Source: Dunaliella salina (taxonomy: Eukaryota; Chlorophyta; Chlorophyceae; Chlamydomonadales; Dunaliellaceae). Taken from it: a DNA stretch of 13,318 bases. The DNA lies in the NCBI GenBank assembly GCA_002284615.2, contig MU069540.1:326095-339412 (forward strand). The letters run 5' to 3'. The position numbers were made by a program, and so were the translations under genes. The notes beneath the pieces were generated by a model that saw only the letters and a list, made by a program, of their open reading frames with translations, did no database searches and was not told the origin of the DNA. This document shows, in pieces, positions 1 to 8,084 of the stretch (positions within the stretch are counted from its first letter, which is position 1; the number at the start of each line of letters is the position of its first letter).

Positions 1-186
1 TATGTATGTATGTATGTATGTATGTATGTATGTATGTATGCATGTATGTATGTATGTATGTATGTATGTATGTATGTATGTATGTATGTATGTATGTATG
101 TATGTATGTATGTATGTATGTATGTGTATGTATGCATGTATGTATGTATGTATGTATGTTTGTATGTATGTATATATGTATGTATG

Positions 187-220
<34 letters not shown>

Positions 221-237
221 TGTATGTATGTATGTAC
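1..237. repeat. (TATG)n tetranucleotide microsatellite
   Basis: A nearly uninterrupted TATG/ATGT repeat of about 58 units, with scattered point changes (for example near 41, 125, 134, 160 and 172). It is open in all three + frames because the tetranucleotide reads as repeated Met-Tyr-Val-Cys, so the ORFs starting at 2, 6 and 10 are artefacts. It lies upstream of the first recognisable exon and is probably intronic. The window begins inside it, so its true length is unknown. Confidence 0.97.
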
Positions 238-255
238 GTGTTTGTTTTGAACCCT

Positions 256-351
256 AATCCATGCATTGTTATCCATGTGTCTTCGGGCTATGTGACCCCT
301 CTCAATCCATGCGTTGTTCCCCATGTTTATTCAGGCCATGTGACCTCCCTG
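256..351 (+). repeat. 48-bp tandem duplication across a splice acceptor
   Basis: Two imperfect 48-bp units, 256-303 and 304-351, share AATCCATGC...TTGTT...CCATGT...TATGTGACC-type sequence. The second unit holds the intron end TTTATTCAG and the first bases of the exon at 335. In the first unit the matching place reads TCTTCGGG, so its acceptor AG is lost. The 3' splice site and exon edge were therefore duplicated locally and one copy decayed. Confidence 0.75.
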
Positions 352-432
352 GAGACGGAGCTGTCAGACGCGCAAGCTGCGCTGTTGGTGACACAGCAAG
401 AGAGCAAAGAGAAGGCTGCGACACTCGAGCAA
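335..432 (+). CDS. Exon of a coiled-coil protein gene (first in window)
   Basis: Not recognised as a named family. The exon reads, after two bases of a split codon, HVTSLETELSDAQAALL then VTQQESKEKAATLEQ. It is about 32 residues rich in Glu, Gln, Leu and Ala with heptad-like Leu spacing, so a coiled coil is likely. The acceptor is TTTATTCAG ending at 334 and the donor is CAA|GTGAGA at 433. It starts in phase 1 and ends in phase 0, which fits the phase-0 start of the next exon at 1610. The open frame continues upstream only into the microsatellite and downstream past the donor to a stop near 481, so neither extension is likely to be coding. An upstream exon should lie outside the window. Alternative: a remnant of a pseudogene. 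Confidence 0.72.
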
Positions 433-1038
433 GTGAGAGGGACGACGTACTACATCAAACAAGAACTGAGGCTTTTCATTTAAGCACAGATCTGCTGGGT
501 CAGAAGTGTTGCAACTTAGCAGGCTCTGTCAAATTGAAATTCATCCATTCATTAAAAAAAAATTTAGACCGGAACCATGGGAATTCTATAAAGCCATCAC
601 AAAAGCTTGGAGCATATTGTAGCTAAGACGTGAATATTGCAGGGATGAATCAGGGCAAGCTGAATTGGTGTAGGTACGCTTCCTCTCCTGGCCTCCAAGT
701 TTGGTAAATGCAAGCAACCTGGATACGCATGCTGGGCTTGGCAACTTTCAAAGCTTGGCCACAACAGGTAAACAATTGCCATCATGGACTTTCACAGAGC
801 CTGCACAAGTTGTGCAAACCAAGAGCCAAAACTGCAATGGTGGCCACACGTGACAGCAAGGCTGCCTGGAGGTGATTGATGGTCACCAATGGTCAAATTC
901 AGTGTAGATGGGCAAAGCATGATGTCAGTGATGGCATACAAAATGATCATAATTGTTCACACAGTGCACGAAAGGTGATGGATTGCGTGTTGAAGTGTAA
1001 GTTGGTGACTATTTGCAATTGGGTTAATGACGTTCAGT
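433..1038 (+). other. Intron stretch without recognisable content
   Basis: Presumed intron between the exons at 335-432 and 1610-1720. I see ordinary mixed sequence with a short A run near 555 and no repeat, RNA gene or protein-like frame worth reporting. Confidence 0.5.
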
Positions 1039-1470
1039 CAGGGATGGTTCATACATGAATACGCATATTTGTACGTTTCTATTTATATGTATCGTTGAAA
1101 TTGACGTACCTGTAACGCGTGTGCTAAAAATTGGCTGTTTGCCAAACATCAGGAGATATGTTTGTGGGCAGTGCCTGGCAGGCTCGTCCTGGGCCTTTCG
1201 TTCCAAGAGGCTGCTTCCTCTCAACAAGCTCAACATGCTGTGCCCCAAATTCTACTCTGCCTTGTCCTCATTGTCCTCTTGTTTAATATGTATCACCTTT
1301 GGGGATGCAGGGGGGGTGGTTGGGGGTGGATGGGCCCTCTTCTGGGGGCCCCAACCACCTGGGAACCTCCCGGCCCAAGATGTCCCTCTATGTTGTATGT
1401 ATGTGACAAATACAACATTTGTGTTGATATGCGTTCATTGAAGCTCAAACCCGTATATGATCCATCCCTG
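1039..1470 (+). mobile_element. hAT-like MITE, copy 1
   Basis: A 432-bp non-coding element with terminal inverted repeats: the left end is CAGGGATGGTTCATA and the right end, read on the other strand, is CAGGGATGGATCATA. It is flanked by a degenerate 8-bp duplication, CGTTCAGT at 1031-1038 and CATTTAGT at 1471-1478, which differ by two transitions. Short terminal repeats starting CAGGG with an 8-bp target duplication are typical of the hAT superfamily (known biology). The same family recurs at 11411-11829: shared features include GAATACGC after the left end, the TTTGCCAAAC-TCAGGA segment and a GC-rich, hairpin-prone centre. No transposase is present. It lies in the intron before the exon at 1610. 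Confidence 0.82.
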
Positions 1471-1609
1471 CATTTAGTGAGGTTTGAAGTTGATAACAGC
1501 CCCCTCAGAGTAGTGTCTTCCTTAATGATCATCAACACGACCATGGCAAAGCAGGATCAAGCATTGAGCCTCCTCAAAGGTTCTGCGCATGCTGGGTGGT
1601 TGTGTGCAG

Positions 1610-1720
1610 GAGCTGCGTCTAAAATCTGAGAGCTGCGAGGAGGTGCTGGCAGGGGCGGAGCAGAAGCACAAAGCAGAGACGCGGCAACTCAAGGAGAGCC
1701 TGTGGGCCAGGGATGAAGAG
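1610..1720 (+). CDS. Exon of the coiled-coil protein gene
   Basis: A 111-bp, 37-codon phase-0 exon. It opens ELRLKSESCEEVLAG and continues AEQKHKAETRQLKESLWARD, then EE. Charged residues alternate with Leu, as in a coiled coil. The acceptor is TTGTGTGCAG ending at 1609 and the donor is GAG|GTGCGC at 1721. Both boundaries are phase 0, so it joins in frame to the exon ending at 432 and the one starting at 3137. The frame is closed a little beyond the donor (stop near 1742), so unspliced extension is unlikely. Function unknown. Confidence 0.8.
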
Positions 1721-2221
1721 GTGCGCACTTTTTACCTGACCTGAGTGTAAGTTCATTCTTTTTAGAAAAGTGTAATTTTTTTTCGTTTATCCTGTGCAAT
1801 GTCTTTGATTTGCATGCCCTTGAGGGCCTTGTGGACTAGGGATGCAATAGTAGCCACCCTGCAGGAAAGAACGTGCCCAGCACCACGTCATGTTGACATG
1901 CAAACTTGCAGGTGCTGTCAAGGAGCTATGATACACTGTCATCTATATCAGAAAAAACACCATTACCATGGAATCTCATGTAATCTCGCTGCTCACACCT
2001 TGTTGCTCAGAGGGCGCGTCTCGAAGCAGATTGCATCTTTGTACTCTTGCCGCAGAAATTGTTACAATGGTACGAAGACGCAATTGTTGTGTCGTGGATG
2101 GCCCTTGGGGTTGACGTTGTTTGACGCACACAACACTACTTTTTTTAAAGCTTGCATTCGTGCAGTGTGAGTTTGAATGTGGGCTGTGATGGTCTGTATG
2201 CGGGCATGTTGCCTCTGTGCA
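1721..2221 (+). other. Intron stretch without recognisable content
   Basis: Start of the 1.4-kb intron between the exons at 1610 and 3137. A T-rich tract follows the donor (about 1758-1786). I found no repeats or supported reading frames before the tandem repeat that begins near 2222. Confidence 0.5.
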
Positions 2222-3060
2222 ATAATGCATAGACAAATGGGTGTTAATGGTTTTTTCCATTCCATGCCAACACAAACATGCATTCACAATTTATGGGTGC
2301 AGACATGCCTTTGCATATGCATAGGGATTGGCATATAGCGCTATATGGGTCAAACCTACAGTGCTATATTGCGCTATCCCGAGCTATAGGTCGGCATATA
2401 GCGCTGTATCCCAAAAGTATATTGCGATATACTCTATACATCTATATAACGCTATAAAGCGCTATATAGCGTATAGCTTTATGCCAACGCCGATCCCTTC
2501 ATGTGCACTAGCATTCGCAACAATCTTGCCTTGGATTGGTTGACACATGTGCTTTTGGTGTTACGTGGCATATTTGTGCAACCAAGACAAGAATAGAAGG
2601 CTTAGGTGAAAATCATGCACAGGCAATTGTTTGTTTGATGATTTGTGTCTTTCCATTGCCACAAAGTCATGCATTGGCAAATGTGTCAGTGCAGTGATGT
2701 CATGCCTTTGCAGAGGCATGAGCACTTGCATGCAATCTTGCCTTGGCTCGGTTGGCGCGTGTGCTTGTCGTGTTTTCTTGTTTTTTTTTTTTTGCACATT
2801 GGTTCGACCATGCCTTGCAAGAATAAAAGGCGATTATGAGCATCATGCACAGACACACATGTGTTTTGATGGTTTGTGCCATTCCATCGCCACACACAAG
2901 CAAGCATTCACAAAGGTGCCAGTGCAAACATGCCTTTGCAGATGCATGAGCACTAGCGTGCAATCTTGCCTTGGCTTGGTCGGCGCGTGTGCTTGCCGTG
3001 TTTTCGTGGCACATCCATACAACTCTGTCTTGTGAGAGTAGGAAGCATCCATCAGAATCA
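2222..3060. repeat. Tandem repeat, about 204-230 bp, three copies
   Basis: Three diverged copies are marked by a shared CAATCTTGCCTTGG block at 2521, 2733 and 2961, each preceded by GCCTTTGCA...ATG-GCAC. A second shared block, ATGCAYAG, lies near 2225, 2615 and 2845. Copy 1 is interrupted by the 178-bp MITE at 2322-2499; without it the spacing falls to about 204 bp. Copy 2 carries a long T run near 2778-2792. Stop-poor ORFs on both strands here are products of the repeat. Confidence 0.85.
2322..2499. mobile_element. 178-bp MITE rich in TATAGCGC palindromes
   Basis: The left end is TAGGGATTGGCATA. The right end, on the opposite strand, is AAGGGATCGGCGTTGGCATA. An 8-bp duplication flanks it with one transition: CATATGCA at 2314-2321 and CATGTGCA at 2500-2507. 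The interior is a string of TATAGCGC-like motifs, including a 16-bp perfect palindrome at 2332-2347 and a 12-bp one at 2460-2471. It interrupts the first unit of the surrounding tandem repeat. Comparison with the other units (GCAGATGCATGAGCAC) could also support a shorter target duplication of about 3 bp, so the hAT assignment is provisional. Confidence 0.75.
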
Positions 3061-3136
3061 TGTGCTTCAAAATCTGCCGCATGCATTGAGAATTTCTAAT
3101 CATCCGCATAAGCATGCCTACTGACTTTGTCCCCAG

Positions 3137-3214
3137 GTGAGAACGCTGCAAGAAAAGCTGGAGGGCCTGAAGAAGGTGCTGGCAGAGCGGCGAGCCGACA
3201 TCAAGACCTACAAG
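3137..3214 (+). CDS. Exon of the coiled-coil protein gene
   Basis: A 78-bp, 26-codon phase-0 exon reading VRTLQEKLEGLKKVLAER then RADIKTYK, strongly amphipathic with Leu at heptad-like spacing. The acceptor is TTGTCCCCAG ending at 3136 and the donor is AAG|GTGATT at 3215. It joins in frame after the exon ending at 1720 (WARDEE) and before the one at 6306 (EQLVAS). Its 3' edge, GACCTACAAG followed by the donor, has been copied five more times into the following intron (3205-3422); the alternative donors there would shift the frame. Confidence 0.85.
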
Positions 3215-3422
3215 GTGATTGGCATGCTTCGTAAAGTATGCTTGATAGAGGACCTACAAGGTGATTGGCATGTTTGGTAATGATCTACAAGGGGATTGGC
3301 ATGCGCATAGCGAGACCTACAAGGTGGTTGGCGTGCTTGGTAGAGGATGCTCAATAGAGGACCTACAAGGTGATTGGCATGCTTGGTAATGACCTGCAAG
3401 GAGATTGGCATGCGCACAGGAC
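3205..3422 (+). repeat. 109-bp duplicated block of exon-intron junction copies
   Basis: Six copies of the junction GACCTACAAG|GTGATTGGCATG are arranged as unit lengths 46, 31, 32, 46, 31, 32 bp, starting at 3205, 3251, 3282, 3314, 3360 and 3391. The triplet repeats with an exact 109-bp period. The first unit begins in the exon at 3137-3214. Donor GT is retained in units 1, 2, 4 and 5 and lost in units 3 (GG) and 6 (GA). The first donor alone preserves the phase-0 joint; those at +46, +109 and +155 give other phases. Confidence 0.92.
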
Positions 3423-3424
3423 GC

Positions 3425-5150
3425 ATGGTCCGGGTTGCGTAGACAAAGCACGAAAGGCAGGGCTGATCCCAGTCCTGAAAACTGCACGCTCAGCTATCCC
3501 TGCAACTCAGTGCATCAGGAAAAATCTCCAGGGCTGTCGCTTCCTGTCAATGTTGCTGACATATAGGCTGCTTTGACTTTTCACCATGGGGAAAGGACTC
3601 GCCAAGAAGCTCACCATACAAAGCTTCTTCATCCTGACTTTCAGTTAGGCTGGGCATGCTAGGCAGAAATCGAGGGAGATAACAAAGCAGGCGGATTTCC
3701 GCATTTTTTGTAAACAAGATAGTCTAAGATAACTTCTTTGGCACTTCTGCATAAAAAAGTGGGGATGGGGCCCAATGAGTGAGCCAGAGGCATTTTTGGA
3801 CCATTTCCAGGTGATAGAGTGTCAAAAAGCGTGCTCTGGCCCGAATTTGCCCCACATTTTGGCTCTCAGGTAGGTTATGGGTCAAACCTAAACCAGTGGT
3901 TTGAAAAAAAGGGGNGAGGGGGGGGGGGGGATTTGGTCCCAAAGCACAGAGAGTGACCTTCCAGGCAAAAGTAGTGAAAAATGGAGGCCAGGGAAGCACA
4001 GTCTTTGGCCACAACCTGAGTATGAGGTCTTGTTCAGCACGCTTCCAAGATGTACTTGCCAAGTTTGGGGGCCCAGGTGTGCAGGAGCTGGCTTCTGGCG
4101 AGCAGTGACAGCTGGTTTTTTTACTGAGAAACTCCCCACTTGTCAGCCCGCCTGAGCTTATGCTCACATGGTGTACGCATGCTTATGCACACAAAGAGCT
4201 GGAAGAGTCAGACTTATGTGTGACAGCACATGCTGAGAGTTAAATTTTCTTTGAATATTTTATTTATCCCAGCAAAAGTGTCGCGACCCCGAACGGTGCT
4301 GTGATTAGTCTGAAATTTACTCGCCTTTTCCATCCCACAACTGGGCAATTTCTGGACCCCCGCCCCAGTCCCCTAGAACCCTTGGAATGTGCTCCTGATG
4401 AAATGCCCAACCATCGCTGTAGGGCAGGTAAGCCAGGGGGGGTGCTTCCTGAGGACCCCTTTCTGGCAGGGATTTTGACTGATTCCTGGCCCCCCACCCT
4501 GGGCCTGCCCTGGCTCAAACTGAGTGTGCAGGGTTGCTTGATTGTCTTCAGGGTGAGGTCCTGCATGTTCAGAAGTGGGAGGGGCTGTTGCTTCATTATC
4601 TCAAACATGCATGTCCAGTCTGACTTTTGGGCAAGGCGTTGTAGCTGCAGCCTCTGTTTGATGTCGCTTCAACCGCTACTCACAGGTTTACACATGTTTG
4701 CGCATAAGCCCCAATAGCTACTGCAAGCGTTGGATACTGCCTCAACCAAAGATACAGCTGGGCGTTGGTATAACAACAGCTGCAGCCTGTGGTTGATTAT
4801 ACATCAGAACAATGACCAAAGGGAGGATAAGCCCTGCATTATGCATTTGTATGCCTGATCAATTTTTGGCAATGACTTAGGGCACCAAATTTATCCCTCA
4901 CCGCCTTGGCATACGTTCCAGCAGTAGGTACGGACTAAATTCTCACTAAAGCGCTTTCGTCATGTTGTCTCTTCAGCCTTATTGTCATTGCACTGCTTGA
5001 TCTACCTACGGTACTCATGTTCTAAAGTAGCCATGGGTGAACAGGGTGTCCCAAAATCTCAAATGGGCTCGCCGAGCCCAGAAGAGGCTTGGCCTCCTTG
5101 GGTACACAGAGCTTGAGGAGTAGTTCAAGGCAAGTTCACATCATTTTTGG
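3425..5150. other. Long intron stretch with no supported gene
   Basis: Presumed intronic DNA between the exons at 3137 and 6306. A minus-strand ORF of 147 codons (3724-4167, containing the unresolved base) and a plus-strand ORF of 138 codons (4301-4717) are low-complexity, Pro/Cys/Trp-rich and unlike anything I recognise. CAG|GTAAGC near 4425 is an excellent donor consensus but has no convincing exon upstream. No RNA gene or clear transposon ends were found. Confidence 0.45.
3907..3930. other. Unresolved base next to a poly-G run
   Basis: AAAAAAA at about 3904 is followed by GGGG, an ambiguous N at 3915, GA, and about 13 consecutive G. This is a homopolymer that sequencing or assembly did not resolve; the true length here is uncertain. 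Confidence 0.9.
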
Positions 5151-5199
5151 GTGGCACAAGGGTCACTGAGTGGAGGCCAATCTGCCAAACAGGCTCCCC

Positions 5200-5232
5200 G
5201 AGCCTCGCCTAGCCTCACCCTTGGCGAGGCTC
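5200..5232. other. Perfect 10-bp inverted repeat
   Basis: GAGCCTCGCC at 5200-5209 and GGCGAGGCTC at 5223-5232 are exact reverse complements around a 13-base spacer, a GC-rich potential hairpin in intronic DNA. A related shorter palindrome, GGCTCGCCGAGCC, lies near 5067. No terminator role is implied. Confidence 0.7.
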
Positions 5233-5273
5233 TCCTAGGTGGCAACGCAATCCCGATCTTGACTGTCGCACTC

Positions 5274-5440
5274 CTGCTGCGCACTCACAACACACTCACC
5301 TTCCATGCTGCTCCAACTGTGGCGTTTCTGCTGCGCACTCATGTGACACTCACCTTTGTTGCTGTTCCAGCAGCGGCATTCCTGCTGCATACTCATGCAG
5401 CACTCTCATTTGTCATTGCTTCTGCTGTGCACTCACAAAC
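5274..5440. repeat. 54-bp minisatellite
   Basis: Units begin CTGCTGC-CACTCA at 5274, 5328 and 5382 with an exact 54-bp period, then a shortened unit at 5422 and looser echoes to about 5600. The period is a multiple of three, so an ORF at 5151-5672 reads as an 18-residue repeat (LLRTH-TLTF-A-PT type). It shows no conserved splice context and sits in the long intron, so I treat it as non-coding. Confidence 0.75.
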
Positions 5441-5699
5441 ACACTCTCCTGTGTCACTGCTCCAGCTGGCCTTCATGAAGCAAACTCATGCATATAGCAA
5501 ACTCATGCAGCACTCATGTTTATCACTGCTTCAGCAGCGGCACTCCTGCCGCGCACGCGTATGGCACACACTGCTCCAGCTATGGCGCTCACATGATGCT
5601 CTGGACACATCAAATTGTGCTTACATGCATGCTCAACACTTGGAACTATACCTGCTGGTCTCAGCATGGTGATTTTGTGCACTTGTGGCTGGCATGCGG

Positions 5700-6275
5700 T
5701 TGGCTGCAGGGGAAGCTGGTGGCAGAGCAGTGAGCCAGCCCATGGCATCTGACATGAGACCAAGCACGCGCATGTGTAACACATTGGTTTGTACACATGT
5801 GCTTGGCTGCAGAGGCAGCTGGTGCCAGAGCAGTGGGCCAGCTCATGGCACCTGAAATGTTGTTGCACATAGAGAATGGAAAAAGAGAAGAAAGACAAAG
5901 CAGACAGTCAGACCTCTCCAAATCAAGTGAGGAAAGGGGGCCACATGGGTGCAAAGACCATATGACTACCCCACCATGAAACGCCACCTAAGATGGGACT
6001 GAAGAATGTTCTTGCACACATGCGCTTGGCTGCGGGAGCAGCGGGTGGCCGAGAAGTGAGCCAGCTCGCAGCAGCTGGAATGGAATGAGACTCAAAGAGG
6101 CTTTTGTAACAAAGCATATTTTGCGCACATGCAGGCTGCAGGAGCAGCTGATGGCTAACCGGTGAGCCAGCTCATGGCAGCTGAAATGGAATGAAACCTA
6201 AGGGTGTGTGATACAGCATATTTTGCACAGCTGATGGCACCTCAAATGAGGTTGAAAGAGACGCATGCGAAACTG
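5700..6275 (+). pseudogene. Decayed copies of the exon at 6306-6398
   Basis: Copies of the acceptor and 5' part of the 6306 exon (GGCTGCAG|GAGCAGCTGGTGGC) recur starting at 5710, 5813, 6036 and 6142, with a partial 3'-half copy at 6231. They lack about 20 bp of the intact exon, between GTGAGC and CAGCTCA. Several hit a stop at once (AGCAGTGAGCC, CCGGTGAGCC). The 6231 copy reads QLMAPQMRLKETHAKL, recognisably like QLTAAEMRLEEVHEMQ, but its donor would not keep phase 0. They look like relics of earlier tandem duplication and are not usable exons. Confidence 0.65.
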
Positions 6276-6305
6276 GGTGTTTTGCACACTTGCGCTTGGC
6301 TGCAG

Positions 6306-6398
6306 GAGCAGCTGGTGGCGAGCGGTGAGCGAGAACGCGCCATCCAGCGCCAGCTCACAGCTGCGGAGATGAGGCTTGAGGAGGTGCATGAGATGCAG
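6306..6398 (+). CDS. Exon of the coiled-coil protein gene
   Basis: A 93-bp, 31-codon phase-0 exon: EQLVASGERERAIQRQL followed by TAAEMRLEEVHEMQ. It is Glu/Gln/Arg-rich with regular Leu/Met, typical of a coiled coil. The acceptor is TTGGCTGCAG ending at 6305 and the donor is CAG|GTGTGT at 6399. It follows the exon ending at 3214 in frame. Its second half, from codon CAG at 6345, is the first unit of a 114-bp triplication whose later copies form two further candidate exons. Degenerate copies of its first half lie upstream. It is the only full-length intact version. Confidence 0.82.
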
Positions 6399-6461
6399 GT
6401 GTGTGCTCACAGCTGCTGAGGTGAATTGGGCACATGTATGCTTGCACAAAGCCCCTTCCAG

Positions 6462-6512
6462 CGCCAGCTCAAAGCTGTGGAGATGAGGCTTGAGGAGGCG
6501 CATGAGATGCAG
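6462..6512 (+). CDS. Candidate duplicated exon, copy 2
   Basis: A 51-bp phase-0 candidate exon reading RQLKAVEMRLEEAHEMQ. The acceptor is GCCCCTTCCAG ending at 6461 and the donor is CAG|GTGTGT at 6513. Both phases match the neighbours, so it can be included or skipped without changing frame. The 17-residue product nearly repeats the end of the preceding exon. Whether it is spliced in is unknown; a 17-residue addition is not a whole number of heptads, which could argue for skipping or a local shift in the coiled coil. Confidence 0.55.
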
Positions 6513-6575
6513 GTGTGTGCTCACAGCTGCTGAAGTGAATGGGGCACATGTATTCTTGCACAAAGCGCCTTCCAG

Positions 6576-6626
6576 CGCCAGCTCACAGCTGCGGAGATGA
6601 GGCTGGAGGAGGCGCATGAGATGCAG
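6576..6626 (+). CDS. Candidate duplicated exon, copy 3
   Basis: A 51-bp phase-0 candidate exon reading RQLTAAEMRLEEAHEMQ, nearly identical to the end of the intact exon at 6306-6398. The acceptor is GCGCCTTCCAG ending at 6575 and the donor is CAG|GTGTGT at 6627. The coding part has stayed open and conserved, with changes such as Val to Ala and a silent CTT to CTG, compatible with use or with a recent duplication. Confidence 0.55.
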
Positions 6627-6653
6627 GTGTGTGCTCACAGCTGCTGAGGTGAA

Positions 6654-7373
6654 GTGAGCAGCAGTTGAGGTAATGCAAAATGCTCAGCAGCTGAGGTGAA
6701 ATGCTCTAGAGCACATGCATGCTTGCACAAGGCAGGCATACTCTTTTTGACCTGAGGTGAAATGGGCACTCATGCTTGACCCAAGGTAGATTGTGCACGG
6801 ATAGGATTTAGATCATGCATCAAAGATGAGATAGGACTGGCCATGGGAGTATAGAGGCAATAATGGAAAATCATATGAAAGAAGCACATGCCTGTGCATT
6901 CTTGTCAACAGCAGACTCGTAGCGACCAAGATGAGTCTGAATGAGGCGCACTGACTTTGTGTGTGCTCACAGCCTTGCTCCACCAAGAACCCCTTTCGAC
7001 TCCTCACAAATAAGGCTTGGATTCATTCAGGCTACAGATGATGTCCCCTACCGACTTCATGCAACTTTGCATTAATTCCTGCACATGCAAAGCACAGTGT
7101 GCTTGAGTCCCTCTTCCTTCAATTCAACAATTGTTGCAGGCTGGACTGTCCTGCTTCCGATTTCTTGTGCCCCTACCTTGGCCTGCTTTTGCCAGCTGCC
7201 TGCCCTTCTCTCACTTTCCAGTTACATGTGGACCACACATGCAGTTCACACATGTGTATGTCTGTGTGTCCGCTAGGAATATTTTCTTTCCTGAACAGAT
7301 ACATGTGCGGCTATAAGTTTAGCACGTTGAAGTAGATAGATATGTGTGCATGTATGCGTACATACATGTTTCC
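6654..7373 (+). other. Intron stretch with degenerate repeat echoes
   Basis: After the triplication, fragments like GCTGAGGTGAAATG recur at about 6650-6770, echoing its intron part. The rest, to the exon array near 7374, is ordinary sequence; ORFs at 7085-7335 are short, in overlapping frames and unsupported. Confidence 0.45.
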
Positions 7374-7569
7374 ACAGAGAAAGAGGGCCTGACTTATCAG
7401 CTGTCAGAACAGCATGCTTTTTTCTATTCCTTGACAGTTGCCATCCTGTGTGTGCATGTGGCTTGCCAGCTCAACCACAAAACAAGGAGACCTGACTAAA
7501 TGGCTGCTAGAGCATCACAGCACTGACAGTGTCTGCACCATTGCCGCTTGCATCTGCTTGTGCCTATAG

Positions 7570-7638
7570 CTTGCCAGCTCAGCCACAGGGCAAAAGGGCC
7601 GGACTGTGCGCTTGCTACAACAGCGACGCACTGCTGAT
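7570..7638 (+). CDS. Candidate alternative exon in the array
   Basis: Reads LASSATGQKGRTVRLLQQRR then TAD: 23 codons, phase 0 at both ends, with acceptor CCTATAG and donor GAT|GTGCAT. It resembles the well-supported exon at 9258 (LASTATEQEGLTKRLLDQRN). The donor is weak and there is no proof of use. A sister unit at 7791-7859 keeps the frame but has GCGG in place of the acceptor AG. Confidence 0.35.
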
Positions 7639-7682
7639 GTGCATGCCCTTGCACCATGGATTGCATCCACTTGCGTGTGCAG

Positions 7683-7751
7683 CTTGCCAGCTCAACCACA
7701 GAGCAAGAAGACCCGGCTAAACGGCTGCTAAAGCAGCACAGCACTGCCAGT
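7683..7751 (+). CDS. Candidate alternative exon in the array
   Basis: Reads LASSTTEQEDPAKRLLKQHS then TAS: 23 codons, phase 0, with acceptor GTGTGCAG and weak donor AGT|GTCTGC. Closest in sequence to the unit at 7904. Could be a cassette exon or a dead copy. Confidence 0.35.
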
Positions 7752-7903
7752 GTCTGCACCATTACCGTTTGCATCTGCTTATGCTTGCGGCTTGCCGGCT
7801 CAGCTACAGGGCAAGAGGGCCGGACTGTGCGCTTGCTACAACAGCAACGCACTGCTGATGTGCGCACCATTGCACCATGGATTGCATCCACTTGCGTGTG
7901 CAG

Positions 7904-7972
7904 CTTGCCAGCTCAACCACAGAGCAAAAAGACCCGACTAAACGGCTGCTAGAGCAGCACAGCACTGCCATT
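7904..7972 (+). CDS. Candidate alternative exon in the array
   Basis: Reads LASSTTEQKDPTKRLLEQHS then TAI: phase 0, with acceptor GTGTGCAG and weak donor ATT|GTCTGC. It is the 221-bp-period partner of the unit at 7683. Confidence 0.35.
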
Positions 7973-8084
7973 GTCTGCACCATTACCGCTTGCATCTGCT
8001 TGTGCTTGCGGCTTGCCGGCTCAGCCACAGAGCAGGAAGGCTTATGTGCACACCATTCCTATTTCTGTCCGTTTGTGTGTACAG

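Larger units (their letters stand above)
6345..6653 (+). repeat. 114-bp tandem triplication of exon 3' half plus intron
   Basis: Units start at 6345, 6459 and 6573, exactly 114 bp apart, the third being partial (to about 6653). Each holds CAGCGCCAGCTC, the 3' half of the 6306 exon, its donor CAG|GTGTGT, and intron sequence including GTGTGCTCACAGCTGCTGA. In units 2 and 3 the unit start is preceded by CCTTC, so the CAG that is a glutamine codon in unit 1 becomes a CCTTCCAG acceptor. The antisense ORF at 6198-6638 with 38-residue repeats is the reverse reading of this array. Confidence 0.93.

Noticed and set aside
2..483. Three overlapping Met-Tyr-Val-Cys ORFs
   Set aside because: They are translations of the TATG microsatellite. 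Only the end of one frame (335-432) coincides with a supported exon.
4079..4120. GTGCAG|GAGCTGGCTTCTGGCGAGCAG resembling the acceptor and start of the 6306 exon
   Set aside because: Meets a stop after seven codons and the similarity is short; chance or a very old relic cannot be told apart.
3724..4167. 147-codon minus-strand ORF
   Set aside because: Contains the unresolved base and a poly-G-derived proline run, with low complexity, no recognised motif and no splice support.
4301..4717. 138-codon plus-strand ORF with an internal CAG|GTAAGC
   Set aside because: The composition is not protein-like in any family I know, no matching acceptor or coiled-coil frame is present, and phase does not tie it to the neighbouring exons.
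5151..5672. 173-codon ORF with 18-residue repeats
   Set aside because: Explained by the 54-bp minisatellite, whose period is a multiple of three. No acceptor/donor pair in phase with the gene.
6198..6638. 146-codon minus-strand ORF with three 38-residue repeats
   Set aside because: It is the antisense of the 114-bp exon triplication. The plus strand has splice sites and a coiled-coil frame that explain the sequence.
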